Shown: positions 43,628 through 53,864, counted from the first letter of the stretch. The stretch: DNA of 62,966 nt from Pseudomonas sp. Irchel s3h17 (GCF_900187505.1 NZ_FYDL01000022.1:1-62966), one strand, 5' to 3'. A program made the numbers and translations. The notes: generated by a model from the letters alone, not told the origin.

Positions 43628-43638
43628 CATCCGCGCCT

Positions 43639-45366
43639 ATGAAGTTTCCAGGAAGATTTACCAGTGGTTTGCTCGTGCTGTTCAGCAGCGCAGGCGCGCT
43701 GGCGCAAAGTGAATTGGACGTCAGGATCAAACCATCCAACGATGAGCTGAAGGCCAATATCGAAGGCTATATCGGAGGGCTCGGCGATCGTGACGAGGAC
43801 GCTTTGTTGCGCTTCAGTCGCGGCGCCGAAGAGCAGGCGCGCAAGGCCGCTCAGGCCCTGGGTTACTACCAGCCCCATATAGAAAGCGAAGTCAAGAACG
43901 GCAAGTCGCCGCGACTGGTGTTGAACATCGACCCCGGCGAGCCGGTGCGCCTGCGCAACGTGACCATCCGCGTCGAAGGGCCTGCGGCCTCCCTCAAGTC
44001 CTTTCGTGTGCCCAAGAGCGATGTGCTCAAGACCGGCGCCGTGCTCAACCACGGTCATTACGAAGACGCCAAGCGGCTGATACAGAACCAGGCCTCGCGT
44101 TTCGGCTTTTTCAGTGGCCGCTTTACCCAGCAGAAACTGATGGTGGATCCGCGAGCCGGGGTCGCCGACATCGAACTGGTCTATGAAAGCGGCCCGCGTT
44201 ATGCGCTGGGCCAGGTCAGTTTTGCCGGTGATACACCGTTCGACGAGGACCTGTTGCAGCGCATGGTGCCGTTCAAAAACGGCGCACCCTATGATTCCGA
44301 ACTGATCGCCGAGCTCAGCCAGGCCTTGCAGTCGAGTGGCTATTTCGAGTCGGTGCGGGTCGACGCCACGCCCACCTCGGCGGCCAATGGGGTGATTCCG
44401 GTGGCGGTCGATCTGGACGCCCGCAAGCCACGCACCATGGGCCTGGGCCTGGGTTATTCAACGGACGTCGGGCCACGGGCCAAGGCCAACTGGACCCGCC
44501 ACTGGGTCAACCCCCAGGGCCACAGCTACGGCTGGGAAGCCGAACTCTCGGCACCCCGGCAGAACGTCGGCCTCTGGTACGACGTACCGCTGGACCCACC
44601 CCTCACCGACAAACTGCGGTTTGCCGGGGGCTATCAAAATGAAGAACTGGCCAACACCGACAGCTTGAGCAAGCTGCTGACCCTGGGCCCGGAATGGCAC
44701 AGCAAGTTGCCCAGTGGCTGGCAACGGGTGATCTCGTTGAAATGGCAACGAGAGGAATACCGCCTTGGCGATGACTCGGGCCTGAGCAACCTGCTGATGC
44801 CCGGCGTGAGCTACTCCTACCTGCGCAGTGACAACCGGATCGACCCGCACAAAGGCTATCGCCTGCAGTTCGACAGCAAGGTCGCCAAGGAAGGGCTGGG
44901 CTCGGACAACAATCTTCTGTATGGCACGGCGCTGGTCAAAGGCTTGACCACGGTGTTCGACAATCATCGGTTCCTGGCCCGCGCGCAAGTCGGCGGTTCG
45001 GCCACCAATGGCTACAAATCCATTCCACCGTCCTTGCGCTTCTTCGCCGGTGGCGATCAGAGCGTGCGTGGCTACGACTACCAGAGCCTGTCCCCGGAAA
45101 ACAATGAAGGCGACCGCATCGGCGGGCGCTACATGGTCACGGGCAGCCTTGAGTATCAGTACTCCATCGCCGAAAAATGGCGAGTGGCGACCTTCATCGA
45201 CCAGGGCAACTCGTTCAATACCCTCGAGCTGCCCAGTCTCAAGACCGGGGTTGGCCTTGGCGTGCGCTGGGTTTCGCCGGTCGGGCCGATCCACCTGGAC
45301 CTGGCCCATGCACTGGATGATCCCGGCGGTATTCGTTTGCACTTTTCCATGGGGCCTGAGCTGTGA
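43639..45366 (+). CDS. tamA: TamA outer-membrane assembly protein
   Basis: 575 residues of the Omp85 family. Signal peptide (cleavage near ALAQ), three N-terminal POTRA domains (about 25-265), and a 16-strand barrel with the conserved RFFAGGDQSVRGYDYQSL loop. With TamB it spans the periplasm and moves lipids or autotransporters to the outer membrane. The ATG at 43639 is set by the signal peptide. The stop overlaps the tamB GTG (GTGA), showing translational coupling. Confidence 0.93.
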   Translation: MKFPGRFTSGLLVLFSSAGALAQSELDVRIKPSNDELKANIEGYIGGLGDRDEDALLRFSRGAEEQARKAAQALGYYQPHIESEVKNGKSPRLVLNIDPGEPVRLRNVTIRVEGPAASLKSFRVPKSDVLKTGAVLNHGHYEDAKRLIQNQASRFGFFSGRFTQQKLMVDPRAGVADIELVYESGPRYALGQVSFAGDTPFDEDLLQRMVPFKNGAPYDSELIAELSQALQSSGYFESVRVDATPTSAANGVIPVAVDLDARKPRTMGLGLGYSTDVGPRAKANWTRHWVNPQGHSYGWEAELSAPRQNVGLWYDVPLDPPLTDKLRFAGGYQNEELANTDSLSKLLTLGPEWHSKLPSGWQRVISLKWQREEYRLGDDSGLSNLLMPGVSYSYLRSDNRIDPHKGYRLQFDSKVAKEGLGSDNNLLYGTALVKGLTTVFDNHRFLARAQVGGSATNGYKSIPPSLRFFAGGDQSVRGYDYQSLSPENNEGDRIGGRYMVTGSLEYQYSIAEKWRVATFIDQGNSFNTLELPSLKTGVGLGVRWVSPVGPIHLDLAHALDDPGGIRLHFSMGPEL

Positions 45367-48300
45367 AGCGTGGTTTGAAAATAACGCTGCTGGCGACGGT
45401 GTCGCTGGTGGCTGTGGTCCTGCTGGGCATTGGCGTGTTGCTGGGTACGCAAGCGGGTAGCCGCTGGGCCCTGGGCCAGGTGCCGGGTTTGACCGTGGAC
45501 AATTTCCAGGGCGGGCTGGGTGGCCAATGGCGTGCCGACCATCTGGTGTGGCAGCAGGCCGGTGACCGGGTCGAGCTGAGACAGCCGGTGTTTTCCTGGT
45601 CGCCCATGTGCCTGACCCGCATGACCCTGTGCATCGAGCAACTGAAAGCCGAGCAAGTGATTCTGCAATTTGCCCCGGGCAGCGAATCCAGCAGTGGACC
45701 GATCAGCCTGCCTGACCTGAAGTTGCCGGTGGCCATCCAGTTGGGAGACGTGCAGGTCGGCAGCCTGTTGCTCAATGGCAGCGAACAGCTCAAGGACCTG
45801 CAGTTGGCCGCGCACTGGACGGCCGAGGGATTGCAGCTCGATTCCGTGCACCTGCAGCGCGACGACCTGAGCCTGGACCTGTCCGGCCTGTTGCAACCGA
45901 CCGGCAACTGGCCGCTGCAGGCCACTGGCAAGCTGACGTTGCCGGCGCCGGGCGGTACGCCATGGGCGCTGGCGTTGAGGGTCGAAGGCGACTTGCTGAA
46001 AACCCTGAACCTGACAGCTGACAGCAGCGGATACCTGCAAGGTCGGTTGACGGGTGAGTTGCAACCGCTGGCGGACAACCTGCCCGCCAAGGTGCGGATC
46101 ACCGCCGATGGTTTCAAGGCCAGTGCCGACCTGCCCGACACCTTGCAGCTCAATCAGTTGGAACTGACCGGCAACGGTGACCTGAAAAACGGCTATCAAT
46201 TGCAAGGCAATGCCATATTGCCCGCTGAAAAAGGGCCGGTTGCCTTGCGCCTGCAGGGCCGAGTCGACGCCAGGGGCGCGCAGATCGCCGGGCTGGAATT
46301 GAACGCCAGTGACAAGCAGAGCCTGAAACTGACCGGGCAACTGGATTGGTCCGAAGGCTTGAGTGCCGAGGCGAAGATCGATTGGCTGGACTTCCCGTGG
46401 CACCGGTTGTACCCGGTGATCGATGAACCCCAGGTGGCACTGCGAAGCTTCAACGCGGAAGCCTCGTACCGCGACGGCAACTACCTGGGCAACTTCAAGG
46501 CGGCGCTGGACGGCCCGGCGGGGGCGTTCAGCCTGGGCAGCCCGTTCAGCGGCGACCTGACGAAAATCTTCCTGCCGCAGTTCCAGCTGGCGGCCGGGCA
46601 GGGCAAGGCCGAGGGGCACCTGAACCTGCAATTTGCCGACGGTATCGCCTGGGACACCGCGCTGGACTTGTCGGCGATCAACCCGGCGTACTGGCTTGCG
46701 GAGCTGCCGGGTACCCTGGCCGGTCCCTTGCGCAGCAAGGGTGAGATGAAGAACGAACAACTGAACCTCACGGCCGACCTCGACCTCAAGGGCAAGCTGC
46801 GCGGGCAGCCAGCGGTCTTGCAGGCCAAGGCTGAAGGGGCTGGCGAGCGCTGGAACCTGAGCGCGCTGCAGATCCGCCTGGGCGAAAACCGCATTGATGG
46901 CCGCGCCAGCCTGCAACAGACGCTCGCCGGCCAGCTCGACATCAAGGCGCCGCGTCTTGGCCAGCTGTGGCCGCAGCTGCGTGGCCAGCTCAATGGCCGG
47001 GTCGATGTGTCCGGCAGTCTCCAGGCGCCCCAAGGCACCCTCAGCCTGCAAGGCGTGCAACTGGCGTTCGACGACAATCGCCTGAAAAGCCTGAACCTGG
47101 ATGCCACCCTGGACAAGGCGCAGCGCGCGAAGATCGACCTCAAGGGCAGCGGTATCGAGGTGGGCGATAACCAGCTCGGCACGCTGACCGCCAGCGGCCA
47201 GGGCGACATCAAGCAGCAGAAGCTGCTACTGGACCTGCAAGGCCCCTTGCTGAAACTGGCGCTGGGCCTGGACGGCACTCTCGACAAAGGTAACTGGCGC
47301 GGCCGCCTGGCCAGCGGTGACATTCAGGCCGGCGGCCAGGACTGGAAGTTGCAAGGGCCCGCGCGGATCGAGCGCATGGCTGATGGCAAACTGACCTTCG
47401 GCGCCCATTGCTGGATGTCCGGCCCCGCCAGTCTGTGCGGCGAGGACCAACGCCTGGTGCCCGAGCCCAAGCTGCGCTATCACCTCAAGCAATTCCCGAT
47501 CGACAGCCTGGCGCAATGGCTGCCCAAGGACTTCGCCTGGCAGGGCAGGCTCAACGCCGACGTGCAACTGGACCTGCCAGCCAGCGGCCCGAAAGGCCAG
47601 GTACTGGTCGATGCCAGCGGCGGTATCCTGCGCCTCAAGGAAAAGGAGCAGTGGCTGGACTTCCCGTACCAGACCCTGAAACTGACCAGCACCCTCAACC
47701 CCAAGCGCATCGACACGCAGCTGGACTTCGTCGGAGGCAAGCTGGGCGAACTGATGGTGCAGGCGCAGATCAATCCGCTGCCCAGGAACAAACCCCTGAG
47801 CGGTTCTTTCCGTCTGAGCGGGTTGGACCTGTCGGTGGCGCGCCCCTTCGTGCCGATGGTCGAGAAACTGGCCGGGCGCCTGAACGGCAGCGGCAGTTTG
47901 TCCGGCGGGCTATTGGCGCCGCAGGTCAACGGCAACCTGATCTTGAGCGACGGTGAAATCTCCGGGCCCGAACTGCCGACGCGTCTCGAGGCGTTGCAGG
48001 TCAAGGCGCAGATCGCCGGTGAAAGCGTGCAACTCAACGGTGGCTGGAAAAGTGGCAAGAATGGGCAGGGTAGCCTGAACGGACACGTCGCCTGGGGGCA
48101 GGCATTGGTGGTAGACCTGAGCCTCAAGGGGCAGCAACTGCCAGTAACGGTCGAGCCCTACGCGGCGCTGGAAGTGGCACCGGACCTGACGCTCTCGATC
48201 AAGGACGACAAGCTGGCGATTACCGGCAAGGTGCGGGTGCCCAAGGGTGAGATCACCGTGCGCGAGTTGCCGCCCTCGACGGTCAAGGTCTCCGATGACA

Positions 48301-49034
48301 CGGTGATCGTCGGTCATCAGACCGAGGAGGGCAAAACGCCGATGGCCATGGCGATGGACATCGACGTGGTGGTGGGCGAGGACAAACTGAGCTTTGCCGG
48401 TTTCGGCCTGACGGCCAACCTGCAAGGCCACGTGCACATCGGCGACAACATGGACACCCGCGGCGAGCTCTGGCTCAACGACGGCCGTTACCGTGCCTAC
48501 GGCCAGCGCCTGACAGTACGGCGTGCGCGGCTGTTCTTCACCGGGCCCATCGACCAGCCGTACCTGGACATCGAAGCGGTACGCCAGACCGACGACGTGA
48601 TTGCCGGTATCCGCCTGAGCGGCAGTGCCGAGCAGCCGACGACGCAAGTCTTCTCGGAGCCGGCCATGAGCCAGGAGCAGGCATTGTCCTACCTGGTGCT
48701 CGGACGTCCGCTGAGCAGCAGCGGCGAAGACAACAACATGCTCGCGCAAGCCGCGTTGGGCCTGGGGCTGATGGGCAGCTCGGACCTGACCGGCAGCTTG
48801 GCCAAGAACCTGGGTATTCAGGATTTCCAGCTCGACACCCAGGGCAGTGGCACCACCACCAGCGTGGTGGCCAGCGGCAACATCTCCGAGAAGCTCAGCT
48901 TGCGTTATGGCGTCGGCGTGTTCGAGCCGGCCAACACCATCGCCTTGCGCTACAAACTGAGCAAAAAGGTCTTTCTGGAAGCCGCCAGCGGTATCGCCAG
49001 TTCCCTGGATATCTTCTACAAGCGGGATTTTTGA
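45363..49034 (+). CDS. tamB: TamB inner-membrane-anchored translocation protein
   Basis: 1,223 residues. One N-terminal membrane anchor (ITLLATVSLVAVVLLGIGVL), a very long repetitive beta-rich body, and the C-terminal DUF490/TamB domain (SEPAMSQEQALSYLVLGRPL, LRYGVGVFEPANTIALRYKL, ending YKRDF). It is an AsmA-like, groove-forming lipid conduit that partners TamA. It starts at GTG 45363 inside the tamA stop. Length and architecture are normal. Confidence 0.93.
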   Translation: MKRGLKITLLATVSLVAVVLLGIGVLLGTQAGSRWALGQVPGLTVDNFQGGLGGQWRADHLVWQQAGDRVELRQPVFSWSPMCLTRMTLCIEQLKAEQVILQFAPGSESSSGPISLPDLKLPVAIQLGDVQVGSLLLNGSEQLKDLQLAAHWTAEGLQLDSVHLQRDDLSLDLSGLLQPTGNWPLQATGKLTLPAPGGTPWALALRVEGDLLKTLNLTADSSGYLQGRLTGELQPLADNLPAKVRITADGFKASADLPDTLQLNQLELTGNGDLKNGYQLQGNAILPAEKGPVALRLQGRVDARGAQIAGLELNASDKQSLKLTGQLDWSEGLSAEAKIDWLDFPWHRLYPVIDEPQVALRSFNAEASYRDGNYLGNFKAALDGPAGAFSLGSPFSGDLTKIFLPQFQLAAGQGKAEGHLNLQFADGIAWDTALDLSAINPAYWLAELPGTLAGPLRSKGEMKNEQLNLTADLDLKGKLRGQPAVLQAKAEGAGERWNLSALQIRLGENRIDGRASLQQTLAGQLDIKAPRLGQLWPQLRGQLNGRVDVSGSLQAPQGTLSLQGVQLAFDDNRLKSLNLDATLDKAQRAKIDLKGSGIEVGDNQLGTLTASGQGDIKQQKLLLDLQGPLLKLALGLDGTLDKGNWRGRLASGDIQAGGQDWKLQGPARIERMADGKLTFGAHCWMSGPASLCGEDQRLVPEPKLRYHLKQFPIDSLAQWLPKDFAWQGRLNADVQLDLPASGPKGQVLVDASGGILRLKEKEQWLDFPYQTLKLTSTLNPKRIDTQLDFVGGKLGELMVQAQINPLPRNKPLSGSFRLSGLDLSVARPFVPMVEKLAGRLNGSGSLSGGLLAPQVNGNLILSDGEISGPELPTRLEALQVKAQIAGESVQLNGGWKSGKNGQGSLNGHVAWGQALVVDLSLKGQQLPVTVEPYAALEVAPDLTLSIKDDKLAITGKVRVPKGEITVRELPPSTVKVSDDTVIVGHQTEEGKTPMAMAMDIDVVVGEDKLSFAGFGLTANLQGHVHIGDNMDTRGELWLNDGRYRAYGQRLTVRRARLFFTGPIDQPYLDIEAVRQTDDVIAGIRLSGSAEQPTTQVFSEPAMSQEQALSYLVLGRPLSSSGEDNNMLAQAALGLGLMGSSDLTGSLAKNLGIQDFQLDTQGSGTTTSVVASGNISEKLSLRYGVGVFEPANTIALRYKLSKKVFLEAASGIASSLDIFYKRDF

Positions 49035-49051
49035 GGCGCCAGCACCTGCTT

Positions 49052-49204
49052 GTGGCGAGGGAGCGAAGCGCACCCAAAAAAGCGACCGCGCGGGTTCAGA
49101 ACGAACTCGGCGATTGTGTTTGGGGCTGCTGTGCAGCCCAGCGCGAGCAAGCTCGCTTGCCACGGGATGTGTTGAGCAACCCTAGCCTTGACTGAACGGC
49201 AGTG
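49052..49204. repeat. Partial REP-containing element after tamB
   Basis: A degenerate REP pair (GTGGCGAGGG at 49052 and its inverse ending at 49163) is followed at its right side by CTTGACTGAACGGCAGTG, a diverged copy of the outer inverted end seen at 5721 and 54080. The matching left end is missing, and the element begins 18 bases after the tamB stop. Confidence 0.65.
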
Positions 49205-49228
49205 CGATCCAGTGGGCGTGTACGGCTG

Positions 49229-49981
49229 TCAGTTGCCGGGCAGCGCCAGGGGTGGCGGTGGCACGAAATCGAACGCCGCCAGTTGAAAGCCTTGCTCGTC
49301 CACCTGCAGTGCCCAGCCTTGCTTGTCCCAATCCCCCAGCACGATGCGCTTGGCGGCCAGGTCGCCAATCTGCAGCTTGTGGATGGCGGGGCGGTGGGTG
49401 TGGCCGTGGACCAGGGTTTTGACTCCGTAGTGCTGCATGATCCGCGGGATTTCCTCGGGGGTCACGTCAACGATGTCGTTGGCTTTCATGCGGGTTTGCG
49501 TCCGGCTTTCGCTACGCAGCTTGCGTGCCAGCGCGTGCCGGGTGCGCAGGGGCAGGTGGCGCAAGATGAACAGGGTCACGGGGTTGCGCAGGTAACGGCG
49601 CAGTTTCATGTAGGCCGCGTCGCGGGTGCACAGGCTGTCGCCGTGCATCAGCAGCACCGGTTCGCCGTTGAACTGCACGACACTCGGATCCTTGAGCAGG
49701 GTGCAGCCGGCGGCCTTGCAAAAGGCCTTGCCCAGCAGGAAGTCGCGATTGCCGTGCATCAGGAATATCGCCGTGCCACTGTCGCTGAGGTTGCGCAGGG
49801 CCTGGCAGATGGAGCGTTGGAAGGGGGTCATGGCGTCGTCGCCGATCCATGCCTCGAAAAAGTCGCCCAGAATATAGAGCGCACTCGCCGAGCGGGCGCG
49901 TCCGGCGAGCAAATCCAGAAACGCCCGGGTAATGTCCGGGCGCTCCTCTTCCAGATGTAAGTCTGAAATCAGCAGTATCAC
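49229..49981 (-). CDS. lpxH: UDP-2,3-diacylglucosamine diphosphatase LpxH
   Basis: 250 residues, calcineurin-like metallophosphoesterase. Metal motifs: SDLHLEEERPD, GDFFEAWIGDD, HGNRDFLLG, HGDSLCTRD and HGHTHRP. It makes lipid X in lipid A synthesis at the inner membrane. The start is a GTG at 49981 overlapping the ppiB TGA, so the two are translationally coupled, as in other pseudomonads. Confidence 0.94.
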   Translation of the reverse strand: MILLISDLHLEEERPDITRAFLDLLAGRARSASALYILGDFFEAWIGDDAMTPFQRSICQALRNLSDSGTAIFLMHGNRDFLLGKAFCKAAGCTLLKDPSVVQFNGEPVLLMHGDSLCTRDAAYMKLRRYLRNPVTLFILRHLPLRTRHALARKLRSESRTQTRMKANDIVDVTPEEIPRIMQHYGVKTLVHGHTHRPAIHKLQIGDLAAKRIVLGDWDKQGWALQVDEQGFQLAAFDFVPPPPLALPGN

Positions 49982-50481
49982 TCAATGATCTCGGCTTTCT
50001 CGATGATCACGTCGTCTGCTGGCACGTCCTGGTGGCCGGACTTCATGGTGGTGGAAACACCCTTGATCTTGTCGACAACGTCGGTGCCGGCAGTCACTTT
50101 AGCGAACACGGCGTAGCCCCAGCCCTGAACGTTCTTGCCGCTGTGGTTGAGGAAGCTGTTGTCCGCCACGTTGATGAAGAACTGCGCGGAAGCCGAATGC
50201 GGCTCCATGGTGCGAGCCATGGCCACGGTGTACTTGTCGTTGGGCAGGCCGTTGTCCGCTTCGTTCTGGATGCTTGGACGCTTGTCTTTCTTTTCCTTCA
50301 TGCCTGGCTCGAAACCGCCGCCCTGGATCATGAAGTTGCCGATTACGCGGTGGAACACGGTGTTGGTGTAGTGGCCGGCCTTGACGTACTCGATGAAGTT
50401 GGCCACGGTGATCGGGGCCTTCTCGGCGTTCAGGTCCAGGACGATGTCGCCATGGTTGGTGGTCAGTTTGACTTGAGTCAT
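49978..50481 (-). CDS. ppiB: Cytoplasmic peptidyl-prolyl cis-trans isomerase B
   Basis: 167-residue cyclophilin without a signal peptide. Active-site segments FHRVIGNFMIQGGGF, MARTMEPHSASAQFFINV and WGYAVFAKV are intact. It is divergent from glnS; the 261-base interval contains both promoters. It is the upstream partner of lpxH. Confidence 0.93.
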   Translation of the reverse strand: MTQVKLTTNHGDIVLDLNAEKAPITVANFIEYVKAGHYTNTVFHRVIGNFMIQGGGFEPGMKEKKDKRPSIQNEADNGLPNDKYTVAMARTMEPHSASAQFFINVADNSFLNHSGKNVQGWGYAVFAKVTAGTDVVDKIKGVSTTMKSGHQDVPADDVIIEKAEIIE

Positions 50482-50677
50482 GATCGCTACTCTGTAAGGA
50501 ATTCGTGGCTTTCGGGGCGCCGCCTGACGCGAACGACCCCACAGCGGTCTGGCAAAAAAATCGCCAAGGTGCGCAGTTTAGCGTGATGGCGACGAATTTC
50601 GAGGCTGTTTTTCATTCGCCGTGCATTAAAAGCAGCAGTTTTCCGACCTGCTCTGTCAGGCACTTGACCGCATCGGC

Positions 50678-50683
50678 TATGAT
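50678..50683 (+). promoter_or_regulatory. Possible -10 element of glnS
   Basis: TATGAT, with a weak -35 candidate (TGTCAG) about 18 bases upstream, lies 60 bases before the glnS ATG. It is the best sigma-70-like match in the interval. Confidence 0.3.
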
Positions 50684-50742
50684 AGCGGCTTTGTTTTGTC
50701 CGGCCTGCCTGTAGGCCACGCACTTGTACGTCCAAGGATCCT

Positions 50743-52440
50743 ATGAGCAAGCCCACTGTCGACCCGACTTCGAATGCCAAGACCGGCCCTGCCGTACCGG
50801 TCAATTTCCTGCGCCCGATCATCCAGGCGGACCTGGACTCGGGTAAGCACACGCAGATCGTCACCCGTTTCCCGCCTGAGCCCAACGGCTACCTGCACAT
50901 CGGTCACGCCAAGTCGATCTGTGTGAACTTCGGCCTGGCCCAGGAATTCGGTGGCGTGACTCACCTGCGTTTCGACGACACCAACCCGGCCAAGGAAGAC
51001 CAGGAATACATTGACGCCATCGAAAGCGACGTCAAGTGGCTGGGTTTCCAGTGGTCCGGTGAAGTGCGCTATGCCTCGCAGTATTTCGACCAACTGCACG
51101 ACTGGGCCGTGGAGCTGATCAAGGCCGGCAAGGCGTACGTTTGCGACCTGACACCCGAGCAAGCCAGGGAATACCGTGGCAGCCTGACCGAGCCGGGCAA
51201 GAACAGCCCGTTCCGCGAGCGTTCCGTGGAAGAGAACCTGGACCTGTTCGCCCGCATGAAAGCCGGCGAGTTCAAGGACGGCGCACGGGTGCTGCGGGCC
51301 AAGATCGACATGGCCTCGCCGAACATGAACCTGCGCGACCCGATCATGTATCGCATCCGCCACGCTCATCACCACCAGACCGGTGACAAGTGGTGCATCT
51401 ACCCCAACTACGACTTCACCCACGGTCAGTCGGACGCCATCGAAGGCATCACCCACTCGATCTGCACCCTGGAGTTCGAAAGCCACCGTCCGCTGTACGA
51501 GTGGTTCCTCGAGAGCCTGCCCGTGCCGGCCAAGCCGCGCCAGTACGAGTTCAGCCGCCTGAACCTGAACTACACCATCACCAGCAAGCGCAAGCTCAAG
51601 CAACTGGTTGATGAAAAGCACGTCAATGGCTGGGACGACCCGCGCATGTCGACGCTGTCGGGCTTCCGCCGTCGTGGCTACACGCCGAAATCGATCCGCA
51701 ACTTCTGCGAAATGATCGGCACCAACCGTTCCGACGGCGTGGTGGACTTCGGCATGCTCGAATTCAGCATCCGTGACGACCTCGACCACAGCGCCCCGCG
51801 TGCCATGTGCGTGCTGCGTCCGCTGAAAGTCGTGATCACCAACTACCCGCAAGGCCAGGTCGAGAACCTCGAGCTGCCATGCCACCCGAAAGAAGACATG
51901 GGCGTGCGCGTCCTGCCGTTCGCCCGTGAGATCTACATCGACCGTGAAGACTTCATGGAAGAGCCGCCAAAGGGCTACAAGCGCCTGGAGCCGGCCGGCG
52001 AAGTGCGCCTGCGCGGCAGTTACGTGATCCGTGCCGACGAAGCAATCAAGGACGCCGATGGCAACATCGTCGAACTGCGTTGCTCCTACGACCCGGACAC
52101 CCTGGGCAAGAACCCTGAAGGCCGCAAGGTCAAAGGCGTGGTCCACTGGGTGCCGGCCGCGGCCAGCGTCGAGTGCGAAGTGCGTCTGTACGATCGTCTG
52201 TTCCGCTCTGCGAACCCGGAGAAGGCCGAAGACAGCGCGAGTTTCCTGGACAACATCAACCCTGATTCGCTGCAGGTGCTCACCGGTTGTCGTGCTGAAC
52301 CCTCGCTGGGCAATGCACAGCCGGAGGACCGTTTCCAGTTCGAGCGCGAAGGTTACTTCTGCGCGGATATCAAGGACTCGAAACCAGGTCAGCCGGTATT
52401 CAACCGTACCGTGACTCTGCGTGATTCGTGGGGCCAGTGA
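50743..52440 (+). CDS. glnS: Glutaminyl-tRNA synthetase
   Basis: 565 residues. Class I motif FPPEPNGYLHIGHAKS (HIGH) and the KMSKS-equivalent TITSKRKLKQL are present, followed by the C-terminal anticodon-binding barrels. It charges tRNA-Gln with glutamine. AAGGAT precedes the ATG. It is followed 20 bases later by cysS, so the two synthetases are probably co-transcribed. Confidence 0.95.
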   Translation: MSKPTVDPTSNAKTGPAVPVNFLRPIIQADLDSGKHTQIVTRFPPEPNGYLHIGHAKSICVNFGLAQEFGGVTHLRFDDTNPAKEDQEYIDAIESDVKWLGFQWSGEVRYASQYFDQLHDWAVELIKAGKAYVCDLTPEQAREYRGSLTEPGKNSPFRERSVEENLDLFARMKAGEFKDGARVLRAKIDMASPNMNLRDPIMYRIRHAHHHQTGDKWCIYPNYDFTHGQSDAIEGITHSICTLEFESHRPLYEWFLESLPVPAKPRQYEFSRLNLNYTITSKRKLKQLVDEKHVNGWDDPRMSTLSGFRRRGYTPKSIRNFCEMIGTNRSDGVVDFGMLEFSIRDDLDHSAPRAMCVLRPLKVVITNYPQGQVENLELPCHPKEDMGVRVLPFAREIYIDREDFMEEPPKGYKRLEPAGEVRLRGSYVIRADEAIKDADGNIVELRCSYDPDTLGKNPEGRKVKGVVHWVPAAASVECEVRLYDRLFRSANPEKAEDSASFLDNINPDSLQVLTGCRAEPSLGNAQPEDRFQFEREGYFCADIKDSKPGQPVFNRTVTLRDSWGQ

Positions 52441-52460
52441 TTTAGCGTCAAGGAACTAAC

Positions 52461-53843
52461 GTGCTTACGATCTACAACACGCTCACCAAGAGCAAAGAAG
52501 TCTTCAAGCCGCTGGATGGCAACAAGGTGCGCATGTACGTGTGCGGGATGACCGTGTACGACTACTGCCACCTGGGCCACGGCCGCAGCATGGTCGCGTT
52601 CGACCTGGTGACCCGCTGGTTGCGGTTCAGCGGTTACGACCTGACCTATGTGCGCAACATCACCGACATCGACGACAAGATCATCAACCGGGCCAATGAG
52701 AACGGCGAGTCGTTCGAAGCCTTGACCGAGCGCATGATCGCGGCGATGCACGAAGACGAAGCGCGCCTGAACATCAAGAAGCCGGACATGGAGCCGCGTG
52801 CCACCGACCATATCCCTGGCATGCACGCGATGATCCAGACCCTGATCGACAAGGGCTACGCGTACGCCCCGGGCAATGGCGACGTGTACTACCGCGTCGG
52901 CAAGTTCATGGGCTACGGCAAGCTGTCGCGCAAGAAGATCGAAGACCTGCGCATCGGCGCCCGCATCGAAGTCGACGAGTCCAAGCAGGACCCGCTGGAT
53001 TTCGTACTGTGGAAAGCCGCCAAGCCGGGCGAGCCGAGCTGGGAGTCGCCGTGGGGCGCCGGGCGTCCGGGCTGGCACATCGAGTGCTCGGTGATGTCCA
53101 CCTGCTGCCTGGGCGAGACCTTCGACATTCATGGTGGCGGCAGCGACCTGGAGTTCCCGCACCACGAAAACGAAATCGCCCAGAGCGAAGCGGCCACCGG
53201 CAAGACCTACGCCAACGCGTGGATGCATTGCGGGATGATTCGCATCAATGGCGAGAAGATGTCCAAGTCCTTGAACAACTTCTTCACCATCCGCGACGTG
53301 CTGGACAAGTACCACCCGGAAGTCGTGCGTTACCTGCTGGTGTCGAGCCACTACCGCAGCGCCATCAACTACTCGGAAGATAACCTCAAGGACGCCAAGG
53401 GCGCCCTGGAACGTTTCTACCACGCGTTGAAAGGCCTGCCGAACGTGGCGCCGGCGGGTGGCGAAGCCTTCGTCGAGCGTTTCACCCAGGTGATGAACGA
53501 CGACTTCGGTACCCCGGAAGCCTGCGCGGTGCTGTTCGAGATGGTGCGCGAGATCAACCGTCTGCGTGAGAGCGATTTGAACGCGGCGGCCGGTCTGGCG
53601 GCGCGCTTGAAAGAGCTGGCCAGCGTGCTGGGCGTGTTGCAGCTCGAAGCCGATGACTTCCTGCAAGCCGGTGCCGAAGGGCGCGTGGATGCTGCGCAAG
53701 TCGACGCGCTGATTGCTGCGCGCCTGGCGGCGCGTGCCAGCAAGGACTGGGCCGAATCCGACCGCATCCGCGACCAGCTCACCGCCATGGGCGTGGTGCT
53801 GGAAGACGGCAAGGGCGGCACGACCTGGCGTCTGGCTGACTGA
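52461..53843 (+). CDS. cysS: Cysteinyl-tRNA synthetase
   Basis: 460 residues. Zinc- and HIGH-region MYVCGMTVYDYCHLGHGRS, zinc ligands in HIECSVMSTCCLG and GGGSDLEFPHHENEIAQ, and KMSKS in GEKMSKSLNNFF. GTG 52461 has AAGGA upstream. Its original intrinsic terminator has been split by a mobile element just downstream. Confidence 0.95.
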   Translation: MLTIYNTLTKSKEVFKPLDGNKVRMYVCGMTVYDYCHLGHGRSMVAFDLVTRWLRFSGYDLTYVRNITDIDDKIINRANENGESFEALTERMIAAMHEDEARLNIKKPDMEPRATDHIPGMHAMIQTLIDKGYAYAPGNGDVYYRVGKFMGYGKLSRKKIEDLRIGARIEVDESKQDPLDFVLWKAAKPGEPSWESPWGAGRPGWHIECSVMSTCCLGETFDIHGGGSDLEFPHHENEIAQSEAATGKTYANAWMHCGMIRINGEKMSKSLNNFFTIRDVLDKYHPEVVRYLLVSSHYRSAINYSEDNLKDAKGALERFYHALKGLPNVAPAGGEAFVERFTQVMNDDFGTPEACAVLFEMVREINRLRESDLNAAAGLAARLKELASVLGVLQLEADDFLQAGAEGRVDAAQVDALIAARLAARASKDWAESDRIRDQLTAMGVVLEDGKGGTTWRLAD

Positions 53844-53864
53844 GTGCTGTAGTGCCTACAAAAC

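Noticed and set aside
45156..47060. 634-codon open frame antisense to tamB
   Set aside because: Composition is a shadow of the high-GC tamB codons; Gln/Val/Leu-rich, no ribosome site, no domain.
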